Part shown: positions 1-6,735 of the stretch, one piece after another
How positions within the stretch are numbered: the first letter of the stretch is position 1
Layout: each line of letters opens with the position of its first letter
Origin: Kiritimatiellia bacterium
Lineage (GTDB): Bacteria > Verrucomicrobiota > Kiritimatiellia > RFP12 > UBA1067
Direction of reading: 5' to 3'
Length of the DNA stretch: 56,282 nt
Assembly (NCBI GenBank): GCA_017962315.1
Contig: JAGCVN010000032.1
Coordinates: 1 to 56,282, forward strand
Notes under the pieces: model-generated
The model's input: the letters and a program-made list of their open reading frames with translations, nothing else
Databases searched by the model: none
Told to the model about the DNA's origin: nothing
Made by a program: the position numbers and the translations under genes

Positions 1-2
1 GC

Positions 3-470
3 GCGCTGGCCGGAGTGACCGCGCTGACGCCGTGGCGGAACACGGCGAAGCCGGCCTTCACGATGGACTGGGCGGTCGCCGGGTCTGGCGCGAAGGGAAG
101 CCTCGCCGCCGGGACGCGCACGGTCGCGCTGGACGGCGCGAAGCTCTCCGTCCTCGTGCCGGGGGCGATCGCGCAGACGCCGTTCGAGATCCTGTTGACG
201 GTGAAGGGCGCTAAGTGGGACGCGGGCAAGGCGGCGAAGGTCGCCTACAAGGGCGGCGCCCTGACGGTGAACGGCGCGAACGTCTCTGGTCTGAAGCTGA
301 CGTACACCGCGAAGACGGGGCTGTTCAAAGGCTCGTTCACGGTGTACGCGGTGAAGGGCGGCAAGCTCGTCAAGACGAAGTTCACGGTGAACGGCGCGGT
401 CACGGACGGCATCGGTTACGGTACCGCCGTGCTGAAGGGGAATGGCAGCGTCGCCGTTTCCGTCGAGTGA
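3..470 (+). CDS. C-terminal end of a large secreted repeat protein (5' truncated)
   Basis: The reading frame is open right to the left edge of the window, so this is the last ~155 residues of a longer protein. A GTG at 15 is in frame but nothing marks it as a start. The visible part is rich in Gly, Ala, Lys, Thr and Val, with alternating short beta-strand-like segments, and has no catalytic motif. Its C-terminal block (TGLFKGSFTVY, then KTKFTVNGAVTDGIGYGTA) is a style I associate with the ends of very large extracellular proteins of Kiritimatiellota-type bacteria. That association is from memory, not from a search. It is probably a surface-exposed beta-sandwich domain. It converges on the ABC permease gene, with only 66 nt between them and no clear intrinsic terminator. 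Confidence 0.55.
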   Translation, partial: ALAGVTALTPWRNTAKPAFTMDWAVAGSGAKGSLAAGTRTVALDGAKLSVLVPGAIAQTPFEILLTVKGAKWDAGKAAKVAYKGGALTVNGANVSGLKLTYTAKTGLFKGSFTVYAVKGGKLVKTKFTVNGAVTDGIGYGTAVLKGNGSVAVSVE

Positions 471-536
471 GGGAATGCCCCCGGCAAGGGGAATGAAGGC
501 GATACGGACGATGGGGGGCGGTTCCGGGAATGTTGC

Positions 537-1280
537 TCAACCCCGGAGGCGGAGGTAGACAAGGAGTTTGGAACAGCCGAAAAGAAAGAAGGCCGTGGCG
601 GTCAGGTAGAGTAGGACGACGGGTAGCGAGAAGAAACCCGTCGAGAAGTCGTACACGTGGATCATGATCGGCATCCACGGAACCTGCGCCCGCATCTCCG
701 GCATCCAGCAGAGCATCATCAAATAGATGCCGACGGGGGCCGCGCTGCACAAAAGCAGGGAACTGACCGCCGATGCGGCCGGATTGCGGAAGAAGGCGGA
801 GATCATCGTCCCCGCCGCGCACCAGGCCGCGGCCTGCAGCAGGAGGATCGCGAACACCGCTGCAAAGGGAAGCAGATGCACGGCCGCTTTCGCCGCAGGG
901 GCGAAGAAGGGGAGGACGCCCAGCGGGACGGCCGCCGAAAGTACGAGCGCGAATGCCGCGACGCTTAGTGCGGCAAGGAACTTCCCGATCGCCAAATCGC
1001 GTTCGCGGAGGGAGGTCGCGAACAGGATGTCCAACATCCCGGAAGCCCGCTCTTCGGTGAACAGCCGCATGGTGAGGACGGAACAAAAAATCGGCAGCCA
1101 GGGGGCGACTGCGCACCCCCAGACCGTCTGGAGTTGCAACGGGCCGCCCTCCGCCAGTCCGAGGGCCCGGACGAACGACCACCCGGTGACGGCGAGAAAC
1201 GCGCACAGCGGCACACCGCAAGAGAACAAGCCTTTGAACGCCCGGAGTTCGCGCAACCACGTAACCTGTACCGTCCTCAT
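537..1280 (-). CDS. ABC-2 type transporter permease (GldF-like)
   Basis: This 247-residue integral membrane protein has about six hydrophobic segments (near residues 18-40, 56-78, 102-128, 135-162, 168-195 and 218-240). After the second segment comes the sequence TMRLFTEERASGMLDILFAT, which matches the ABC-2 permease signature in which a cytoplasmic helix couples to the ATPase. The closest type by eye is the GldF-like branch of ABC-2 permeases. No cognate ATP-binding protein is present in the window; the only ABC ATPase, at 23.4 kb, belongs to the peptide-importer class. The gene starts 30 nt after the asd stop on the same strand and could be read from the asd promoter. Substrate unknown. Confidence 0.75.
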   Translation of the reverse strand: MRTVQVTWLRELRAFKGLFSCGVPLCAFLAVTGWSFVRALGLAEGGPLQLQTVWGCAVAPWLPIFCSVLTMRLFTEERASGMLDILFATSLRERDLAIGKFLAALSVAAFALVLSAAVPLGVLPFFAPAAKAAVHLLPFAAVFAILLLQAAAWCAAGTMISAFFRNPAASAVSSLLLCSAAPVGIYLMMLCWMPEMRAQVPWMPIMIHVYDFSTGFFSLPVVLLYLTATAFFLFGCSKLLVYLRLRG

Positions 1281-1310
1281 GTCCGCACCGCCTTCCCGAC
1301 CGCAGCGGGA

Positions 1311-2324
1311 TTAGATCAGTTTCCGCTCGATCAACTTTTCCGCGATTTCCACCGCGTTCAGCGCGGCACCGCGCAGCAGCTGGTCACCCGAAACGAACAG
1401 GTCGAGCCCGCGTCCGTCGGTGCGCGAAATGTCCTGACGGATACGCCCGACCAGCACGTCGTACTTCCCGGTCGCATCCATCGGCATTGGGTAGAGGTTG
1501 TTCGCCGGGTCGTCGACGACAGTGACGCCTTCCGACTTGGAGAGGATCGCGCGCGCCTCGTCGGGCGTGACCGGCTCCTCAAATTCCAGGTTGAGCGATT
1601 CGGAATGTGCGCGCGGGACGGGAATCCGGACGGAAGTGCAGGAGACCAGCAACTCCGGCGCATGAAGCATCTTGCGCGCCTCGTTGCGCATTTTCAGTTC
1701 CTCAAGGGTGTACCCGTTTTCCGGATCGAACTTGTCGATGTGGGGAATCAAGTTGTAGGCAAGCTGGTGGGCGAAAGCGGAAACGGTCGGGGTCCGCCCC
1801 TCGGCGATTTCGCGCGTCTGCAGATCCAGCTCCTCCATCCCTTTCGCGCCCGCGCCGGACGCGGCCTGGTAGGTGGAGGCGACGAGGCGGCGCAGTTTCT
1901 TGGCGCGGTGGAGCGGGGCGACCGCCTCCAGCATGATCGCCGTCGTGCAGTTCGGATTCGCGATAACCCCCCGGTTCCAGTCGAGGTCTTCCGGATTGAC
2001 CTGGGGGACGACCAGCGGGACGTCCGGCTCCTGGCGGAAGGCGCGGGAATTGTCGATCATCACCGCGCCGGCGGCGACGACCGCCTCGCGGAATTCGAGC
2101 GACGCGGCGGTGCCGCCGGAGAAGAGGACGATATCCAGCCCGTTGAAACAGTCTTTCGTCGCTTGGCTAACATGGAACATCTCGCCCGCGATTTCCTCGT
2201 CACGTTCACGCGAAGCGAAGACCTGAACCTTGCCGCACGGGAATTTCCGATCGCGCAAGACCTTGACCATTTCAGAACCGACCGCGCCGACACCGACGAG
2301 GCCAACCTTGTATTCTTTGCTCAT
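1311..2324 (-). CDS. asd: Aspartate-semialdehyde dehydrogenase
   Basis: This enzyme makes L-aspartate-4-semialdehyde from aspartyl phosphate with NADPH, the branch point toward lysine, diaminopimelate, threonine and methionine. The protein has 337 residues, the normal family length. It begins with a Rossmann motif (GLVGVGAVGSEMV, residues 8-20) and has the active-site cysteine in NPNCTT (Cys126), with the downstream PVPRAHSESL segment typical of the family. The ATG is preceded by AAGGAG at a suitable distance and by a strong promoter. It lies alone except for the downstream permease. Threonine synthase (thrC), a later step of one branch, is at 40.6 kb and not linked. Confidence 0.95.
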   Translation of the reverse strand: MSKEYKVGLVGVGAVGSEMVKVLRDRKFPCGKVQVFASRERDEEIAGEMFHVSQATKDCFNGLDIVLFSGGTAASLEFREAVVAAGAVMIDNSRAFRQEPDVPLVVPQVNPEDLDWNRGVIANPNCTTAIMLEAVAPLHRAKKLRRLVASTYQAASGAGAKGMEELDLQTREIAEGRTPTVSAFAHQLAYNLIPHIDKFDPENGYTLEELKMRNEARKMLHAPELLVSCTSVRIPVPRAHSESLNLEFEEPVTPDEARAILSKSEGVTVVDDPANNLYPMPMDATGKYDVLVGRIRQDISRTDGRGLDLFVSGDQLLRGAALNAVEIAEKLIERKLI

Positions 2325-2353
2325 GAAACCAGTCTCCTTGAAAAAACGGTGAC

Positions 2354-2382
2354 AGTCTACCAGAAAGCCGCCGGAACGGCAA
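2354..2382 (-). promoter_or_regulatory. Predicted sigma-70-type promoter of asd
   Basis: On the minus strand TTGCCG (2377-2382) and TAGACT (2354-2359) are separated by 17 nt. Transcription would start about 20 nt upstream of an AAGGAG ribosome-binding site and the asd ATG at 2324. Confidence 0.6.
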
Positions 2383-2449
2383 GCGCATAGAAAACAGATC
2401 AGTAACAGGGTAACAATGCAATTTTAGGATCGTACTTGAAATTTGCGTC

Positions 2450-2518
2450 ATGCTTAATCATGTGCGCATGGGTAAACGCCGGTTATCTTCACGTATGCGC
2501 GACGACGTGATTCAGCAT
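2450..2518. repeat. Imperfect inverted repeat between bioWF and asd
   Basis: The left arm (2450-2469, ATGCTTAATCATGTGCGCAT) is nearly complementary to the right arm (2495-2518), which begins ATGCGCGACG and ends GATTCAGCAT. The arms enclose a 25-nt loop. The structure lies 36 nt beyond the bioWF stop codon and upstream of the asd promoter. No T-tract follows the hairpin on the minus strand, so it is not a canonical intrinsic terminator. It may still protect or end the biotin operon transcript, or be a small interspersed repeat. Confidence 0.5.
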
Positions 2519-2554
2519 ATGCCGTTTCGGCGATCTCGCCTGCAATACAACCAC

Positions 2555-4447
2555 CTACAGGATGCCGGCGATGGAACGGGCGGCGAGGGAGAGGACGTCC
2601 TTCGTGTGCGAACTCATCATCGCGACGCGAAGGCGCGCCGCACCCTGTGGAACCGTCGGATAGCGTATGGCGGGGATGAGAAATCCGCGTTCGAGCAATT
2701 TTTCCGCCGCCTGGAGCGCGCGGCGTTCATCGCCGATGTGGATCGGTATAATCGCCGAATCCGTCCGGGCCTCGATCCCATGCCGCGCCAGCTCCGAAAG
2801 GAAAAACCGGACGTTTTCACGCAAGGCGTCCACACGCTCCGGCTCCGTTTCGAGCATCGTCAATGCGGCGTCTGCCGCCGCCGCCGCCGGCGCCCCTGGC
2901 GCCGTGGAGAAGATAAAGGGGCGCGCGGCGTTCATAAAGTGTTCAATCATCATGCGGGATGCACAAACGAAACCACCGGTCGAGCCAAGCGCCTTTGAAA
3001 GCGTACCCACCATCACGTCGGGATGCGGACAGCCGAAGTATTCGGACAACCCGCGCCCCGTGTTGCCGATCACTCCCGTCGAATGCGCTTCATCGACCAC
3101 AGAGAAAGCATTGTGACGGTTGCAGATGTCGAGAAAACGCGGAAGGTTGAGTAGATCACCGTCCATCGAGAACACGGCATCGGCGACGGCGATGCGTCTA
3201 CGGTAGCCACGGCATGAGGAAAGCTTGCGTTCAAGGTCTCCAAGGTCATTGTGGGCGTAGACGATCACGTCCGAGCCGGAAAGACGGCAACCGTCGATGA
3301 TCGAGGCGTGGTTCAACTCGTCGGAAAGAATCACGTCGCCTTTGTGCGCAAGGGCTGAGATTACGCCGACGTTCGCCATGTAGCCCGTGGAGAACACGAG
3401 CGCGGATTCCGTGCCCTTGAATCGGGCAAGGTGTTTTTCAAGCGCGACGTGCGGTGGCTGGGTACCGGTGGTAAGGCGTGAACCACCCGCCCCCGCCCCC
3501 CATTTCAGGGCTGCATCGGAAGCGGCAGAAACGACCGCAGGGGCGTTGGCAAGGTCGAGATAGTCGTTCGACGATAACACTACGACATCCCGCCCGTCCA
3601 TGCGCGTGAAGGCTCCCGTGGGCGCGTCCAGGGTACGGCAGAAACGAAGTAGCCCGCGTCCGGTACGGAGGGAACGTTCTTCGGCGATTGACGCAAACCT
3701 GTCTTTGGTAACATCGGCGGCGATTGACGGGACGTCTTCAACGAGTACGGTCTGCTGTTCAAGAAAACGGATGGTTTCTGGCACGTCCGAATGTGCGCCA
3801 CGATAGAGGAAGATGCGTCCGCCAAGCGGCGAACCACGTTCCTTGATGTTCGTGATTCGATGGTAACCGAGGGATCGCGTGGCGACGTAGCCCGTCGTGT
3901 AGTCGGGGTCGTCGGAGACGCATATCTCCGCGATGATACCTGGGGCGTTCTGCACTTTGGTGGCGAGGACGATTGCCTCGGCGAAATGGTTCTTTGCGGA
4001 TGGGACGCCCTTGAGGGTGGAATCGGTATCGTCCATGCATGTGGCGCGGATGCCGCGCTCGGGGTCGGGGTCGAGTCGTTCGAGGGTGTCGGCGTCAAGG
4101 AGCATTGCGCCGCGAAGTGTGAAGGTCTCGGCGAATTTCGCCATGATTTCGGCAACGCGGCCAATGCCATCTTTCGAGAGGAGTTCGGCGGCGAGGGAGA
4201 GTCCCTCTTCGGAGGTGTGCGCTACGTGGGTGGTGACGGGGAGCGATTTAAGGCGGATGATGGACGAAGGGCGTTCCAGCTTGATGTTGATGAAGTCGGG
4301 TGTCCCCTTTGAATGATTCAGGGCGCGGGCGACCAGCGCGGCGGCCGTGCGCGGGGCGGCAGAGGATGGAACGATGCGTTCTGCGCCGGAGATGTGCGCA
4401 CCCGATTCCGACGCCCGCATCTTGACGGAATAGAGAGGTTCATTCAT
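2555..4447 (-). CDS. bioWF: Fused 6-carboxyhexanoate-CoA ligase / 8-amino-7-oxononanoate synthase (BioW-BioF)
   Basis: One 630-residue polypeptide joins the first two steps of this biotin route. Residues 1 to ~245 are a pimeloyl-CoA ligase: the opening YSVKMRAS and GAHISGAERIV (residues 6-26) are BioW hallmarks. Residues ~255-630 are the PLP-dependent BioF, with SSNDYLDLA near its start, the VVDEAHSTGVIG segment and the PLP lysine in VGTLSKALGSTGG. The protein would activate free pimelate to pimeloyl-CoA and condense it with alanine to give KAPA. The start ATG overlaps the bioA stop by 8 nt, so translation is probably coupled. bioB is absent from the window. The frame is continuous through the linker, so this looks like a true fusion rather than two genes. 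Confidence 0.92.
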   Translation of the reverse strand: MNEPLYSVKMRASESGAHISGAERIVPSSAAPRTAAALVARALNHSKGTPDFINIKLERPSSIIRLKSLPVTTHVAHTSEEGLSLAAELLSKDGIGRVAEIMAKFAETFTLRGAMLLDADTLERLDPDPERGIRATCMDDTDSTLKGVPSAKNHFAEAIVLATKVQNAPGIIAEICVSDDPDYTTGYVATRSLGYHRITNIKERGSPLGGRIFLYRGAHSDVPETIRFLEQQTVLVEDVPSIAADVTKDRFASIAEERSLRTGRGLLRFCRTLDAPTGAFTRMDGRDVVVLSSNDYLDLANAPAVVSAASDAALKWGAGAGGSRLTTGTQPPHVALEKHLARFKGTESALVFSTGYMANVGVISALAHKGDVILSDELNHASIIDGCRLSGSDVIVYAHNDLGDLERKLSSCRGYRRRIAVADAVFSMDGDLLNLPRFLDICNRHNAFSVVDEAHSTGVIGNTGRGLSEYFGCPHPDVMVGTLSKALGSTGGFVCASRMMIEHFMNAARPFIFSTAPGAPAAAAADAALTMLETEPERVDALRENVRFFLSELARHGIEARTDSAIIPIHIGDERRALQAAEKLLERGFLIPAIRYPTVPQGAARLRVAMMSSHTKDVLSLAARSIAGIL

Positions 4448-5744
4448 GGAAGTCGGAGTCCATTGGGGTGGTGTCCGGCGGACGCGATGCGAGATCCATC
4501 ATGGCGGACGCAATGCGGCCGATGGTTCGTTCGTCCGAGACGAGAGGGGGCATGGCATAGATGAAGTTGCAGAATGGCCGGAGCCACACGTTGTGCTTGT
4601 CTATCACGTCGGAAATATCGGTTTGCGATGGCAGGCGTTGCATTTCCACTACGGCGACGGCGCCGAGGATGCGCACATCCACGACGTTTGGCAAATCCTT
4701 TAGCGGCATGAGGCGGCGGGAGAACCAGTCTTCGATCCGTTTTACGTTCGCGGCGTAGTCGCCGGACGTGAAAAGGTCGAGCGAAGCGGAAGCGGCGGCG
4801 CAAGCCAGCGGGTTGGCCATGAAGGTGGGACCATGCATGAAGGCGGTGGGGCGGCCGTTGGAAATCGCCTCCGCCACGCGGGCGGAGGCGAGTGTGGCGG
4901 CTAGGGTAAGATGTCCGCCGGTGAGGGCCTTGCCCACTGTCATAATGTCGGGCGTGGCGGAAGCGTGGTCTTGTGCCCAGCGCGGACCTGTGCGGTAAAA
5001 ACCGGCGGCGATCTCGTCGAAGATAAGAAGTGCGCCGGTCTCGTCGCAGAGGCGGCGCATTTCTCGAAGATACGCCGGATGGTAGAAGTTCATCGCGTTG
5101 GCGGCTTGGAAAACGGGTTCGCAAATGACGGCGGCGATTTCGTGCCGGTGGGCGTCAACCGTGTTCACGAGTGATCGGGCATCTGCAGGATTCCAGTCGC
5201 CGTCGAACGGACAGGCCGGTTTGTCTGCGAAAAGGTGGCTTGTCATCAGCCCTTTGAAAAGCGTGTGCATCCCGTCTGGATCGGAAAGCGCCATGCAGAG
5301 CGAGGTGTCACCGTGGTAGCCGCCTTTGAGGGCAAGGATGCGGCATCGTTCTGGATGGCCAAGGGCCGTGTGGTATTGAACCGCCATCTTTGCGGCGACT
5401 TCCACGGAAATGGAACCGGAGTCGGCGAAAAACACGCGGTCGAGTCCGGCGGGGGCGAACGCGGCGAGTTTTTCCGCGAGGACGACGGCGGGTTCGTGCG
5501 TGAAGCCCCCGAACATGACATGGCACATTTTCTCGCTCTGGCGGCGGATGGCCTCGACTATCGCGGGGTGGTTGTGTCCGTGCGCGACGCACCACCAGGA
5601 TGACACGGCATCGATGAGGCGGCGTCCGTCGGCAAGTTCGATCTCGACGCCGGAGGCGGAGCGGGCAAGGCGCACGGGCGGAGGTGTTTTAAGGGAGGCG
5701 TAGGGATGCCAGATGAAGGAACGGTCGTATTCAAGTGGCGTCAT
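4440..5744 (-). CDS. bioA: Adenosylmethionine-8-amino-7-oxononanoate aminotransferase
   Basis: BioA transfers an amino group from S-adenosylmethionine to KAPA, giving 7,8-diaminopelargonate. The 434-residue protein is a class-III PLP aminotransferase of normal length. It has the BioA-type N-terminus (YDRSFIWHPYAS), the SWWCVAHGHNHP segment, FDEIAAGFYRTG with the cofactor-binding aspartate, and the PLP lysine in TVGKALTGGHLTLA. The ATG overlaps the bioD stop as ATGA (5741-5744), and its own end overlaps bioWF by 8 nt. It is therefore the middle gene of a tightly coupled bioD-bioA-bioWF operon. Confidence 0.95.
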   Translation of the reverse strand: MTPLEYDRSFIWHPYASLKTPPPVRLARSASGVEIELADGRRLIDAVSSWWCVAHGHNHPAIVEAIRRQSEKMCHVMFGGFTHEPAVVLAEKLAAFAPAGLDRVFFADSGSISVEVAAKMAVQYHTALGHPERCRILALKGGYHGDTSLCMALSDPDGMHTLFKGLMTSHLFADKPACPFDGDWNPADARSLVNTVDAHRHEIAAVICEPVFQAANAMNFYHPAYLREMRRLCDETGALLIFDEIAAGFYRTGPRWAQDHASATPDIMTVGKALTGGHLTLAATLASARVAEAISNGRPTAFMHGPTFMANPLACAAASASLDLFTSGDYAANVKRIEDWFSRRLMPLKDLPNVVDVRILGAVAVVEMQRLPSQTDISDVIDKHNVWLRPFCNFIYAMPPLVSDERTIGRIASAMMDLASRPPDTTPMDSDFHE

Positions 5745-6421
5745 GCAAAAATCTCCGAAAAGTCCACGTCAGGGACGGACGACACGTCGATACCCGGTAT
5801 GGGTACGAGAACGGGCGGGTAACCGAGTCTTTCGAGATGGCGCAAAATCGCGTCGCGCGCATCGGTGTCAAGGCGGGGGTCTTGCGAAAAATACGTGTTA
5901 TGGACAACACCGGCGATTTCGATACCGCGCAGTTTCGCGGCGTCGAGAGAGAGAAGCGCGTGATTGATGGCGCCGAGGCGTCCGCACGTGACGAGGATGA
6001 CCGGCCAACCGCGACCTGCGGCAAAGTCCGCCGTGAGTGTGTCCCTTGTGAGCGGGACATCCAGTCCGCCGGCGGATTCAACCAACGTCACGTCATGTTT
6101 CGCCGCACAGATACGCACCGCTTCGGCAATTCTGTCGAGATCGACGGTCTTACCTTCGAGTTCGGCGGCGAGAAGCGGCGAAGAAGGGAACTTGAAGATC
6201 TGCGGCGCGGTAAACCCTTCCCGGTCTTCGGGAAAGCGTTCATGCCCCGAAAGCGCACGATGGGCGTCAAGGTCTTCGGAAAAACCATCGTTCCCGGTCT
6301 GTACCATTTTCACTGTGATCACATCCAATGCGCGCAAGGCGAGGTGGCGGGCGATAAGCCCCGTCGCGACGGTCTTGCCGATTCCTGTGTCTATCCCTGA
6401 TATAAGGTATTCTTTTTCCAC
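5741..6421 (-). CDS. bioD: Dethiobiotin synthetase
   Basis: BioD closes the ureido ring of dethiobiotin from diaminopelargonate, CO2 and ATP. I place the start at a GTG (6421), not at the distal ATG at 6628. The GTG has a strong ribosome-binding site (AAGGGAAGG) 6 nt upstream, lies downstream of a good promoter, and gives 226 residues, the family's usual length. The protein then begins MEKEYLISGIDTGIGKT, with the P-loop in place, and contains VESAGGLDVPL, the typical BioD substrate-loop motif. The extra 69 codons upstream read through the promoter and have no recognisable domain. It is the first gene of the biotin operon. Confidence 0.92.
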   Translation of the reverse strand: MEKEYLISGIDTGIGKTVATGLIARHLALRALDVITVKMVQTGNDGFSEDLDAHRALSGHERFPEDREGFTAPQIFKFPSSPLLAAELEGKTVDLDRIAEAVRICAAKHDVTLVESAGGLDVPLTRDTLTADFAAGRGWPVILVTCGRLGAINHALLSLDAAKLRGIEIAGVVHNTYFSQDPRLDTDARDAILRHLERLGYPPVLVPIPGIDVSSVPDVDFSEIFA

Positions 6422-6459
6422 GTTAACCTTCCCTTTGCCGATGCAAAGACGACGCGGAC

Positions 6460-6488
6460 AGTATACACCATCCAACGGAAGATGGCAA
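6460..6488 (-). promoter_or_regulatory. Predicted promoter of the biotin operon
   Basis: On the minus strand TTGCCA (6483-6488) and TATACT (6460-6465) are spaced 17 nt apart, with the -10 box followed by GTCCG. The expected transcript start is about 30 nt before the bioD GTG. I saw no BirA-operator palindrome. Confidence 0.7.
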
Positions 6489-6589
6489 CGCCGCGCCGAA
6501 TCGTGTTTCGCGATGAGGCGGACGCGTGGCCAGAACGCCGGACGTCTCGACATGCCGACGCAAACAAAACACATAAACAAAACACGGTG

Positions 6590-6618
6590 TTGCGCTTGCC
6601 GCCGTCGTTTGGTATACT
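6590..6618 (+). promoter_or_regulatory. Predicted promoter of fkp
   Basis: TTGCGC (6590-6595) and TATACT (6613-6618) are 17 nt apart, and the -10 box is again followed by GTCCG. It fires away from the biotin promoter, so the 314-nt region 6422-6735 is a divergent control region. Confidence 0.65.
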
Positions 6619-6735
6619 GTCCGGCCAATGAGCAATGACAACCCGTTCAAGGGAACGGAACCCGTCCGCATCGGACGGATCGGGGCGGCGGAGGTGTCTT
6701 CGTGCGGTTCACAAATCACAACAAAGGGTGACAAG

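Noticed and set aside
6422-6735. BirA operator or riboswitch in the bioD-fkp region
   Set aside because: I saw no matching palindrome or conserved fold, only two promoters.
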